From Mucilaginibacter_A sp050955045 (GTDB taxonomy: Bacteria; Bacteroidota; Bacteroidia; Sphingobacteriales; Sphingobacteriaceae): a stretch of DNA of 64,000 nt. A program made the position numbers and the translations under genes. Below the pieces are notes generated by a model that made no database searches, was not told the origin of the DNA, and was given only the letters and a program-made list of their open reading frames with translations. This document shows, piece after piece, positions 1 through 7,435 of this stretch. Location: positions 84,692 through 148,691 of the forward strand of contig JBPBQV010000032.1 in the NCBI GenBank assembly GCA_050955045.1, given 5' to 3'. Numbering within the stretch: the first letter of the stretch is position 1; every line of letters begins with the position of its first letter.

Positions 1-215
1 ATGGTTTGCGGCGTTACCTCGCCAGTTAAAACACCATTTTCTACACGCCAGTAGGTTTTCTCTCCCTCCCAGCCTTCTAAATTTTTACTGTTAAAAATCG
101 TTGTAAATCCTTTTTCTTCCGAACGTTTTTTTTGTGCGATAGAAATTTGGGTTACCAAAAGCAGTACAAAACCCAACCTAAAAAAAAGGTAGCTAAAAGA
201 AGTATGTGTTTTCAT
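1..215 (-). CDS. DUF1080 (3-keto-disaccharide hydrolase-type) secreted protein, N-terminal part only
   Basis: The reading frame starts with ATG at 213-215 and runs off the left edge, so only about 71 residues are visible. Residues 1-28 form a signal peptide (basic start, hydrophobic core, ending near ISIAQ). After it comes GFTTIFNSKNLEGW followed by YWRVENGVLTGE, the typical opening of the DUF1080 domain, a jelly-roll fold found in secreted Bacteroidota proteins that act on glycosides. The function beyond the family is not visible. A copy of the window-wide repeat (192-206) is embedded in the signal-peptide codons. Confidence 0.8.
   Translation of the reverse strand, partial: MKTHTSFSYLFFRLGFVLLLVTQISIAQKKRSEEKGFTTIFNSKNLEGWEGEKTYWRVENGVLTGEVTPQT
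192..206 (+). repeat. copy of the interspersed TAAAARVAGYAT repeat
   Basis: GCTAAAAGAAGTATG, lying inside the signal-peptide coding sequence of the DUF1080 gene on the opposite strand. Confidence 0.6.
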
Positions 216-405
216 TAAAGTTTAAACTCAATTTCCTAAACTTAAAAATATATTTCTCGAAAACTCCTACTTTCATAAAAAATTAATTTCTTGCATTACA
301 CAATAAAAAATATTTTTAAAAAGGGTTTTTTATCATTTTTAATAATCCTAATTTTAGCTATTCTGCTTAACCAAACAGAATATCTAAATAAAAAATTCTA
401 CTAAA

Positions 406-588
406 ATGAGAAAGCCAAACTTGTTGAAATTACTATTAGCCATCGGTGTATTATTACTTATCTGCTCTTTTTCTTTAGGCCATTTTACCAAAATTTCTGA
501 TCCGATTCAAGGGTTTTTAAAAGGGACAGGCATTACTTTAATTGTTGCTTATTTTTTGAAAGCAAGCATGGCCAAAACGGTTTGGTAA
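406..588 (+). CDS. small membrane protein, 60 aa
   Basis: A 60-residue protein with a basic start (MRKPNLLK) and a hydrophobic segment at about residues 8-25. A second, less hydrophobic segment follows at about 38-52. Together they fit a small inner-membrane hairpin protein. I do not recognise a family. The gene stands alone and is followed by a good stem-loop terminator, which supports it being a transcribed unit. Function unknown. Confidence 0.5.
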   Translation: MRKPNLLKLLLAIGVLLLICSFSLGHFTKISDPIQGFLKGTGITLIVAYFLKASMAKTVW

Positions 589-668
589 AAGTGAAAAGTG
601 AGCAACTTTTTTAAAACACAATATTCAAATTGTGATTTTTTCAAAATCAAAGTTCATTTTTATTTAGC

Positions 669-697
669 AAAGCCATCTTTTAATAAAAGATGGCTTT
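669..697 (+). terminator. rho-independent terminator
   Basis: A perfect 13-bp stem (669-681 with 685-697), a 3-nt loop and then GTTTTTT. It closes the small membrane-protein gene at 406-588. Confidence 0.75.
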
Positions 698-754
698 GTT
701 TTTTAGAACTATTTTTTTGCAAATACGTACATTTCCGATAATTAAACTTAAAAA

Positions 755-919
755 ATGAAAAAACTAACCTTATGCCTTTTAGCCTTGTCGGCAATGATTT
801 CCAGCAGTGCAACTTTTGCGCAGGATACTGTAAAAAAAAGCACCAAAGCCACTAAAGTAACAACACACAAAGTAACCAAGCATCATAGAGTGGTTAAAAA
901 AACAAAACCGGCTATGTAA
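755..919 (+). CDS. small secreted basic peptide, 54 aa
   Basis: ATG at 755, TAA at 917-919. Residues 1-23 are a signal peptide (MKKLTLCLLAL, then cleavage near ATFAQ). The mature part of about 31 residues is rich in Lys, Thr and His (KSTKATKVTTHKVTKHHRVVKK) with no Cys. Such Lys/Thr/His-rich short exported peptides are common in Sphingobacteriaceae, but I know of no assigned function. A terminator follows at once. Confidence 0.55.
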   Translation: MKKLTLCLLALSAMISSSATFAQDTVKKSTKATKVTTHKVTKHHRVVKKTKPAM

Positions 920-938
920 ATTATTGCTGTTAAAACAC

Positions 939-970
939 AAAAGCTCCGCCAGTTATATGACGGAGCTTTT
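939..970. terminator. bidirectional terminator
   Basis: Stem AAAAGCTCCG / CGGAGCTTTT flanking a 12-nt loop, with a T-run on the plus side and an A-run on the other. It lies between the convergent small-peptide gene and the esterase gene at 998-1897. Confidence 0.7.
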
Positions 971-997
971 TGCGTTTAAAAGCATTTCTTACGTTTT

Positions 998-1897
998 TCA
1001 GCTTTTTAGGAATTTTAGTTGAGAACGAATAGCTTGTCTGGCTTCCGGAAGTATCGGATAAAGAATAAAGCCATGAAATATGCCTTCGTATTCTTCAAAC
1101 TTAATCTGCTTACCTGCCGCTTCCATTTTTTGCACCAAAGCTCTGGAACCAGCTACCAAAATATCATCTGTTCCGTGTTGTAGCAAAATGGGCGGAAAAA
1201 TATCCACATCACCATAAAGTGGTGATAAAAGCGGATCGTTCAAATCACAATTGCGGGCATAAGCAGCAAGTATTCTTTCTGTAAATGGAATAGACAAGAT
1301 CATATCCTTTTCGATGATTTTCTGTGCTTCCGGTTTGGCCCTGTCCATATTCATTTCTAAAGAAGGATACAAAAGCAATACTTTTTGCGGCAATGCTGCT
1401 TTTAGCTCCTGTAATTTGTAACAAGCTGCCAGCGCTAAATTTCCTCCGGCACTTTCTCCGCCTAAAAACCAGTTTTGGTTTAGCACACCACGGTTTTGCA
1501 ATTTAGTAATCACTTCTACAATGCCGTTTAAACCAGCCGGAAAAGGGTTTTGGGGAGCTAAAGCATAACGGATAACCATTACAGCCATATCCAGCTTATT
1601 GCTCATTTTCTCGCTATAAACCCAATGTAGTTTAGTTGGGCCGATAACAAAGCCGCCGCCCGGCAAAAAAACAAAAATTCCGTTTTCTCTTTTTTCTTTA
1701 TTGATCCAGTAAACGGTAGCGTTTCCGATTACTTCTTTTAAATAACCTTTTTTTACAGGCGTTTTTTTATCCTCGTAAGATTGCAGCTTTTCAAAACTCT
1801 CTTTGGCCAGTTTACTTTTTATGCCCGAAATTTGCATTAGCTTATTCGAAACAGTAGCTATAAAACTTCTTTTTGTGGTTACTTTATAATCAAACAT
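998..1897 (-). CDS. alpha/beta hydrolase (HSL-type esterase/lipase)
   Basis: A 299-aa soluble hydrolase of the hormone-sensitive-lipase type. Visible features are the oxyanion-hole motif PGGGF (about residue 79, for the usual HGGGF), the nucleophile elbow GESAGGN (Ser about 148), an Asp in HGTDD (about 242) and a His in GIFHGF (about 273). Together these form a complete Ser-Asp-His triad. There is no signal peptide, so it is probably cytoplasmic, acting on short acyl esters; the substrate is unknown. It is a single gene, convergent with the small peptide gene and facing the same way as the Ig-like protein behind it. Confidence 0.85.
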   Translation of the reverse strand: MFDYKVTTKRSFIATVSNKLMQISGIKSKLAKESFEKLQSYEDKKTPVKKGYLKEVIGNATVYWINKEKRENGIFVFLPGGGFVIGPTKLHWVYSEKMSNKLDMAVMVIRYALAPQNPFPAGLNGIVEVITKLQNRGVLNQNWFLGGESAGGNLALAACYKLQELKAALPQKVLLLYPSLEMNMDRAKPEAQKIIEKDMILSIPFTERILAAYARNCDLNDPLLSPLYGDVDIFPPILLQHGTDDILVAGSRALVQKMEAAGKQIKFEEYEGIFHGFILYPILPEARQAIRSQLKFLKS

Positions 1898-1945
1898 CTG
1901 TATTTAACAGAATAAACAAAGCGGAAGTTTTAATATTAAAAAAGC

Positions 1946-2545
1946 TTATCGCCCGATTACAGGTTTTAATAACTCTTGAGCAACAGTAATCACTTTTGTG
2001 GCCGAAATTGCACAGGTTGTGCTGAGCGAATAACTAACATTTACGGCAAAGGTTACCGTTCCTGCAACTGTTTCGCCAGGTGCAGTATAAGTTTTAGCGT
2101 TTGCACCTGCTATTAATGTTCCATTGCGTGTCCATTGATAAGCATAAGTAAATCCGTCGGGAACATTAGCCGTTAGCACAAATGGACTTGCTGGCTTAGA
2201 ACAAACCGAACTGCTTGGCGTGGTTACACTTGCTGTTAATGCTGGCAGGATATAAATTTTTACTACATCAGAAATAGGAGAAATACAACCGGCACTGTTC
2301 TCTGCTACTACCTGATAATTGTAGTAACCCGACGTTGTAGGCGTTTCGGTATAAACCTTAGTTGTTGTTGATGTTTGCAATTGTGCACTTCCGTTTACCA
2401 CTTTATACCAGTGAAAAGTACTTCCCGTTTCTGTACTTGTTAATGTAATGGTTTGCCCTAAGCATAACACTTTGTTTGCATCTGCTTGTGCAACTGCAAC
2501 CACAGGAAGTATAAACAGGATAAACATTAACTTGAAATATTTCAT
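1946..2545 (-). CDS. secreted protein with Ig-like/PKD-like repeats
   Basis: A 199-aa exported protein. Residues 1-20 form a signal peptide (MKYFKLMFILFILPVVAVAQ). Two Ig-like modules of about 85 residues follow. The first has CLGQTITLTS, then FHWYK, then YNYQVVAENSAGC. The second has VCSKPASPFVLTA, then YQWTRNGTLIAGA, then a closing Cys. Paired Cys/Trp spacing of this kind is typical of the PKD/Ig-like repeats in large gliding or surface proteins of Bacteroidota. This one has no C-terminal sorting domain, so it may be a short stand-alone surface protein or a broken part of a longer one. Function unknown. Confidence 0.65.
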   Translation of the reverse strand: MKYFKLMFILFILPVVAVAQADANKVLCLGQTITLTSTETGSTFHWYKVVNGSAQLQTSTTTKVYTETPTTSGYYNYQVVAENSAGCISPISDVVKIYILPALTASVTTPSSSVCSKPASPFVLTANVPDGFTYAYQWTRNGTLIAGANAKTYTAPGETVAGTVTFAVNVSYSLSTTCAISATKVITVAQELLKPVIGR

Positions 2546-2981
2546 TACTAAAACTTGAATTTATGAATGAATCTGAATATTTATTTCATTGTACTTATAA
2601 TAATAGATTTGGTTACAGCTATTTGCATTAAATAATTACTGTTATTGTAAATATTATACTGGATTTGGGAGAGATGTGGAAATAGGAAGAAATTTTAGAT
2701 AAGTAAAAAACGGCTTTATAATAGTAATAAGGGCGATTAAGAAGATTAAGGTAAATGAATGGAAAGATAATGTGGATCAGCATTACATTACCCCTCATAT
2801 TTCATCTTTTTGAAAAAAGGCAATTGCCCTTTTCCGACAGGGCACGAGGTGGGGTGATTACACCCTTTTGAAACTTTTTGCAAAAGTTTCAAAGAAGAAA
2901 AAGCTGTAAATCAAGATTTTGCAAGTTTTAAGCGCATGATTTTTAAAACTTTTAGTGTAAGTTGCTGAAAATTATTGAATT
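2546..2981. other. gene-free stretch upstream of the SIR2-like gene
   Basis: 436 bp without a credible coding sequence. The right half holds three tandem hairpins at 2826-2892 (listed separately). I saw no clear promoter match and no copy of the interspersed repeat. Confidence 0.6.
2826..2892. repeat. three back-to-back hairpins, probable degenerate repeat element
   Basis: Three inverted repeats follow one another: GCCCT/AGGGC (2826-2843), GGGTG-ATTA-CACCC (2852-2865) and TTGAAACTTTT/AAAAGTTTCAA (2868-2892, 11-bp stem, 3-nt loop). The block is more GC-rich than its surroundings and codes for nothing. It looks like a decayed intergenic repeat element at the left side of the SIR2 gene. Confidence 0.45.
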
Positions 2982-3989
2982 ATGGCAAACGTTACATATT
3001 TATTAGGTGCAGGAGCTAGTTTTGAAAGAATACCAATTGTAGAAGATATGGCTAATAGGATTTCTATCGTTTACTCTTATTTTAGTCATCCAAGCTTAAA
3101 AAATCTTATAGGTCAAAAAGAAGAATTCTCCTTTTCAATTAGATTAGAAGAAACAATACCGGAGATCATCATTGATTTGTTATGGATGTATGAAGCTTGT
3201 CTTAACCATTCAAGTATAGACACTTTTGCAAAAAAATTGTATTTAACAAATCAAGGAGAATTCTTAAGATTAAAACGTATTCTTTCTTTCTATTTTACTT
3301 TTGTACAAATTGAAAAAACACCTGATAAGAGATACGACAATTTTTGGGCTTCGATATTATCTTCAAAAACTAGTATTCCTTCTAGTATTAAGATTCTTTC
3401 TTGGAATTATGATTTTCAATTGGAACAGAGCTTTATAAATATGTCTGATTCCCAGAATCTGCGCGATGCAAGAACTAAAATAAACATGCGAAATTTAGAA
3501 GATCCAATTGTGCCTGGTGCAGGAGGTTCATTTGGAGTTCTAAAATTAAATGGATCTGCTATGTTTACTGATCCATTAAGTAATGATGAATTTTACTTAT
3601 GCGATTATAATCATCGTGTAGATTTTGATACTTATCGTAATGAATTAATCTATCGATATGGTTACGCTAGAAAACTGGATTTGTCTAACACTAAACTTCG
3701 TTTTGCTTGGGAAAGCGAAGACATACAAGGAAATAGTCTTGTCTCTCAACTTTTTTTGAATAGAACAGAAGTATTAGCTATAATAGGCTATTCATTTCCG
3801 TTTTTTAATAGGGAAATAGACAAAACTTTATTCTCCTCTATGCCTAACTTACAGAAAATTTACATTCAAGATCCGTATGCTAATGATATAAAAGAACGTT
3901 TGGTAGAAATAATTCCAGAAAATACTGACTTCAAGTTGATAACAGGATGCAAACAGTTTGTTTTTCCTAAAGAATTAGAAATAATATAA
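2982..3989 (+). CDS. SIR2-like domain protein, possible anti-phage/NAD-linked effector
   Basis: 335 aa. The start TYLLGAGAS (residues 5-13) is the NAD-binding glycine motif of SIR2-like proteins. It is followed by WNYD (141-144; the Asn-Tyr-Asp motif seen as TxNYD in the family) and a C-terminal VLAIIGYSF (about 265-273), also typical. The usual KLHGS motif, whose His is catalytic, reads KLNGS here (Asn 190), so NAD hydrolysis may be impaired or use another residue. The gene is visibly more AT-rich than its neighbours, stands alone, and ends about 220 bp from the 3' end of tRNA-Leu, a common island site. Stand-alone SIR2-like proteins are often defence effectors; that role is an inference. 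Confidence 0.65.
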   Translation: MANVTYLLGAGASFERIPIVEDMANRISIVYSYFSHPSLKNLIGQKEEFSFSIRLEETIPEIIIDLLWMYEACLNHSSIDTFAKKLYLTNQGEFLRLKRILSFYFTFVQIEKTPDKRYDNFWASILSSKTSIPSSIKILSWNYDFQLEQSFINMSDSQNLRDARTKINMRNLEDPIVPGAGGSFGVLKLNGSAMFTDPLSNDEFYLCDYNHRVDFDTYRNELIYRYGYARKLDLSNTKLRFAWESEDIQGNSLVSQLFLNRTEVLAIIGYSFPFFNREIDKTLFSSMPNLQKIYIQDPYANDIKERLVEIIPENTDFKLITGCKQFVFPKELEII

Positions 3990-4004
3990 CTTTTCTTTTA
4001 CCCC

Positions 4005-4019
4005 TATAAAAACAGCATC
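4005..4019 (+). repeat. copy of the interspersed repeat
   Basis: TATAAAAACAGCATC, overlapping the left arm of the terminator at 4015-4062. Confidence 0.6.
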
Positions 4020-4062
4020 CATAAAAAAAGCCGGCTACTTAGCCGGCTTTTTTTATGGATGC
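4015..4062. terminator. long perfect hairpin, bidirectional terminator
   Basis: A perfect 23-bp inverted repeat (4015-4037 and 4040-4062) around a 2-nt centre, with the core AAAAAAAGCCGGCTA. Its internal A/T tracts make it a terminator in both directions, for the SIR2 gene on plus and anything reading on minus from tRNA-Leu. Confidence 0.8.
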
Positions 4063-4140
4063 CTTTGTCTAAAAAACTTTAGAGCAATTTTATTTTACTG
4101 ATGTAGAAATCACGTTGAAACAAAGCGGAAAATGCAGCTC

Positions 4141-4181
4141 ATAAAAAATGCCTTTTCTAAATTAGAAAAAGCATTTTTTAT
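4141..4181 (-). terminator. terminator of the tRNA-Leu transcript
   Basis: Stem of 20 bp (4141-4160 with 4162-4181) with a single mismatch, carrying T-runs. It sits 30 bp beyond the 3' end of tRNA-Leu on the minus strand. Confidence 0.65.
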
Positions 4182-4210
4182 ATTTTAGAAACTTAGTTTC
4201 TAAGGTAATG

Positions 4211-4290
4211 TACCCAGCGCCGGAGTCGAACCGGCACGGTTTCCCACAGGTGTTTGAGACCAGCGCGTCTACCAATTCCGCCAGCTGGGC
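4211..4290 (-). tRNA. tRNA-Leu (anticodon CAA)
   Basis: Read on the minus strand it starts GCCCAGC and ends GCTGGGT plus discriminator A, giving a full acceptor stem. The anticodon loop CTCAAAC gives CAA, which reads UUG. The T arm is GCCGG-TTCGACT-CCGGC, and there is the extended variable arm of class II leucine tRNAs. CCA is not encoded. It follows hscB by 9 bp in the same direction. Confidence 0.93.
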
Positions 4291-4299
4291 ATTGCTTTT

Positions 4300-4821
4300 T
4301 CAGCGGGTTGCAAATGTATTCAAACTCTCCCGGATTCGCAACAAATATTTCTTCCGATAATAGATATCTAACACTTTTTTTAATGCCGCATCTTTTTCAG
4401 CTTCACTTTTGGCATTGAAACCGTTAGTTTGTGCTGCCAGTTCAGCTTCCAAACTGTCTGATGCTTCTTTTACCGATGTTTTTATTTGGTTGATTGTGGC
4501 TTCATCATCTGCATCCATCAGCTGCTCGTTGATATCCATCATCTCCATCAAAAAATCCGGATCTAAAGGATACTTGTCGCCTTCTACCAATAACTGGTGC
4601 TCACGCAAAATATAATCAACACGTTTATCCGGATTAGATAAAACCTGATAAGCTTTATTGTTTAAAGTAGATAACTGCAAAACTTCTTCCTGTTTTTCTG
4701 CACTTTCTGCTGCGTAAAAATCCGGATGATACTTTTTGCTCAGCTCGTAAAATTTCTTTTTCAGCGGTGCTGCATCTATCTCAAAAGATTCGGGCAAACC
4801 GTAAAATTCAAAGTAATTCAT
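4300..4821 (-). CDS. hscB: Fe-S cluster co-chaperone HscB
   Basis: A 173-aa J-protein. The N-terminal J domain (about 1-75) carries HPD in KKYHPDFY (about 32) followed by NKAYQVLSNPDKRVDYIL. The C-terminal three-helix domain (about 80-165) begins YPLDPDFLMEMMDINEQL, the part that binds the scaffold IscU. HscB delivers the Fe-S scaffold to its Hsp70 partner in the cytoplasm. Length and domain order fit the family. It is last of a minus-strand series dxr-rseP-hscB and runs on into tRNA-Leu; the partner genes hscA and iscU are not in the window. Confidence 0.88.
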   Translation of the reverse strand: MNYFEFYGLPESFEIDAAPLKKKFYELSKKYHPDFYAAESAEKQEEVLQLSTLNNKAYQVLSNPDKRVDYILREHQLLVEGDKYPLDPDFLMEMMDINEQLMDADDEATINQIKTSVKEASDSLEAELAAQTNGFNAKSEAEKDAALKKVLDIYYRKKYLLRIRESLNTFATR

Positions 4822-4837
4822 TTTTAAAAGAATTGAA

Positions 4838-6163
4838 TTATTTGTTGATCACGTGGCGCACAATGTCATTTCCGTACACGAAAACCATCAGGGCAATCAA
4901 AATACAAAAACCTACAATTTGTGCTTTCTCCATAAAACGATCGCTCAATGGTTTTCCTTTAATCATTTCGATAATCAGGAACATCGCATGTCCGCCATCT
5001 AAAGCCGGAATCGGCAATAAATTCATTAACGCCAAAGCCATCGACAATAAGCCAACCAAACTCCAGAATTTTGCGGCATCAAAATGACTACCAAACATGG
5101 TTGCCATCGTTACCGGGCCGGCAAAAGCACGATTAGCTTTAATTTGGCCGGTTGCAACACGACTAATTCCTTTTGCATTATCTGTAAACGAACCCCAGGC
5201 TTTAGATGCACCAACCGGCAGCGAAGATATGAAGCTGAAATTTGCTTTTTTGATCACCGGTTCGTCGCCTTTTGCAGCAAAACCAAGTGTACCTTCGGCA
5301 GTTACCGTAGCCGGAATTTGTACCAGTTCATTGCTTCTTTTAACAGCTAAATTTACTTGCTTGCTTTTGTTCGCTTTAATTAAGGTTTGAAACTGATCAA
5401 AGAAAACAATCGGCTGTGCATTAATCGCTTTAATGCTGTCTCCTTTTTGCAAACCAGCTTTTTGTGCATTACTGCCTTTCACAACAGAATCAACCATAAA
5501 TTTGCTACGCAACTGTATAAATTCGCCAATACCGTAATCAGCAACTTCATTATAAATGTTTCCGGGAACGGTAATGTTGATGACTTTATTATCGCGGTTT
5601 ACGGTTAACTGAGAATTTCCTAACAACACTTTCGAGCTGATCAATTCCTCAAAACGAACAATTTTTTTGCCGTTAACAGCCGTAATTTTGTCGCCAGCTT
5701 TTAAGCCAATTTCCCGGCCGATAATCCCCGGAACGATACCGTATTTTACACTTTGGTTCGGGATATAGCTTTCGCCGTATTTAATGGTTAGCATCCAGAA
5801 AATAAAAATTCCCAGCACAATATTTACCGTTACACCAGCAAGCATTACAATTAAACGTTGCCACGCCGGTTTAGAACGAAATTCCCATGGTTGCGGCGGG
5901 CCAGCCATTTGATCGGTATCCATAGATTCATCAATCATTCCGGCAATTTTTACGTAGCCGCCCAACGGTAGCCAGCCAATTCCGTATTCTACACCTTTGT
6001 AATTAAATTTGAATAAGCTGATGTTCCAGGCATCAAAAAACAGGTAAAATTTTTCTACTTTGATACCAAAAGCACGGGCTGCAAAAAAGTGACCTGCTTC
6101 GTGCAAAATCACCAGGATTGAGAGGCCGGCAATTAACTGGCCAATCATAATTAAAACATTCAT
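4838..6163 (-). CDS. rseP: RIP-type zinc metalloprotease RseP
   Basis: A 441-aa site-2 protease of the inner membrane. HEAGHFF at residues 21-27 is the zinc-binding HExxH in the first membrane helix, and LDGGH near the C-terminus supplies the third ligand region. Between them lie a membrane helix (about 105-125) and two PDZ-like segments (about 140-190 and 210-285). The family cleaves membrane-bound anti-sigma factors and remnant signal peptides. The gene sits 30 bp after dxr and 16 bp before hscB, so the three are probably co-transcribed. Linkage of dxr to rseP is common in bacteria. Confidence 0.93.
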   Translation of the reverse strand: MNVLIMIGQLIAGLSILVILHEAGHFFAARAFGIKVEKFYLFFDAWNISLFKFNYKGVEYGIGWLPLGGYVKIAGMIDESMDTDQMAGPPQPWEFRSKPAWQRLIVMLAGVTVNIVLGIFIFWMLTIKYGESYIPNQSVKYGIVPGIIGREIGLKAGDKITAVNGKKIVRFEELISSKVLLGNSQLTVNRDNKVINITVPGNIYNEVADYGIGEFIQLRSKFMVDSVVKGSNAQKAGLQKGDSIKAINAQPIVFFDQFQTLIKANKSKQVNLAVKRSNELVQIPATVTAEGTLGFAAKGDEPVIKKANFSFISSLPVGASKAWGSFTDNAKGISRVATGQIKANRAFAGPVTMATMFGSHFDAAKFWSLVGLLSMALALMNLLPIPALDGGHAMFLIIEMIKGKPLSDRFMEKAQIVGFCILIALMVFVYGNDIVRHVINK

Positions 6164-6183
6164 ATTAGTTTTATCAGTTTACG

Positions 6184-6198
6184 GATGCTGTTTTTAAG
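6184..6198 (-). repeat. copy of the interspersed repeat across the dxr stop codon
   Basis: GATGCTGTTTTTAAG on plus. Read on minus, the TAA stop of dxr (6194-6196) supplies the TAA of the motif TAAAAACAGCATC. Confidence 0.65.
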
Positions 6199-7363
6199 CA
6201 CCTTTTTTTAATATTAAATTTTTAGCTAAAATTCTTGTTTCCAAATTTGTGTTCAGGTAATCTTCCAATCCAGGTTGTTTGTGCAGCGAAATGCGCTGCA
6301 TACAAGCTTCAATTACATCACTCATTCCCAGAAAACTAACTTGTTCTTTCAAAAACCCATCAACTGCAATTTCGTTTGCTGCGTTAATGATACAAGGCAT
6401 GTTTCCGCCTGTATCTAAAGCCGAAAAAGCAATGGCTAAGTTCCGGAAAGTTTTTAGATCAGGTTGCTCAAAAGTAAGATACGGAAAGTCTGCAAAACTG
6501 AAACGTGCAAAATTATTTTTTATTCTCTGCGGATAAGTGAGCGCATATTGAATAGGCAGTTTCATATCCGGCAAACCCATTTGTGCTTTTACCGAACTGT
6601 CTTTAAACTGAACTAATGAATGAATGATGGATTGCGGATGCACGATAACATCAATTTGATCGGCTTGCAAATCAAACAACCATTTTGCTTCAATTACTTC
6701 CAAACCTTTGTTCATCAGCGAAGCAGAATCAATCGTGATCTTCGCTCCCATCACCCAGTTTGGATGTTTTAGTGCCTGATTTTTGGTTACTGCGGAAAGA
6801 AAGTCCAAATCTTTTCCACGGAAAGGACCACCGGAAGCTGTTAAAATAATTTTTTCTACAGAATGTGGTTCTTCTCCAACTAAACATTGAAATATGGCGG
6901 AATGCTCCGAATCAACCGGCAAAATAGAAACGTTGTGTTCGCGTGCCAATTTCATCACCAGTTCGCCGGCAACCACTAAAGTTTCTTTATTTGCTAACGC
7001 GATATTTTTTCCAGCTTTGATAGCAGCAATTGTAGGTTGCAAACCGGCAAAACCAACTAAAGCTGTTAAAACCAAATCAATTTCTGGAGCGGTAACCATA
7101 TCTGTAATGGCCTGACTTCCGGCCAAAACCTGAATGGGCGTATTTCTTAATGCTTCTTTTACGGCATAAAAAAGGTCATCCTGACCAATTACAACATATT
7201 CCGGCAAAAATTCTAAAGCTTGTACAATCAGCAAATCTGCGTTGGATTGTGCCGTAAGTAAACTGACACGAAAACGATCAGAATTTTCCCTGATCACTTG
7301 TAAAGTTTGTGTACCGATGCTGCCGGTTGAACCTAAAATGGCAATTTTCTTCAATTCCGACAA
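6194..7363 (-). CDS. dxr: 1-deoxy-D-xylulose-5-phosphate reductoisomerase
   Basis: A 389-aa enzyme of the MEP isoprenoid pathway that converts DXP to MEP with NADPH in the cytoplasm. Visible signatures are GSTGSIG at residues 11-17 (NADPH loop), ANKETLVVAG (about 124), PVDSEHSAIFQCL (about 149, metal and substrate loop), TASGGPFRG and the NKGLEVIEA segment with metal-binding Glu. Length is normal. It heads the dxr-rseP-hscB series. Two copies of the window repeat touch it, one inside (7149-7163) and one across its stop codon. Confidence 0.95.
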   Translation of the reverse strand: MSELKKIAILGSTGSIGTQTLQVIRENSDRFRVSLLTAQSNADLLIVQALEFLPEYVVIGQDDLFYAVKEALRNTPIQVLAGSQAITDMVTAPEIDLVLTALVGFAGLQPTIAAIKAGKNIALANKETLVVAGELVMKLAREHNVSILPVDSEHSAIFQCLVGEEPHSVEKIILTASGGPFRGKDLDFLSAVTKNQALKHPNWVMGAKITIDSASLMNKGLEVIEAKWLFDLQADQIDVIVHPQSIIHSLVQFKDSSVKAQMGLPDMKLPIQYALTYPQRIKNNFARFSFADFPYLTFEQPDLKTFRNLAIAFSALDTGGNMPCIINAANEIAVDGFLKEQVSFLGMSDVIEACMQRISLHKQPGLEDYLNTNLETRILAKNLILKKGA

Positions 7364-7435
7364 TCTGTTGGGTATAATTTTTTCAATATTTTGATAAACG
7401 CCAATTTGTAAAATAGGTTTACAAACAGCAAAAAT

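Noticed and set aside
2546..4210. Integrated element with attachment sites at tRNA-Leu
   Set aside because: No duplicate of the tRNA 3' end and no integrase gene were found, so only the position and base composition suggest an island.
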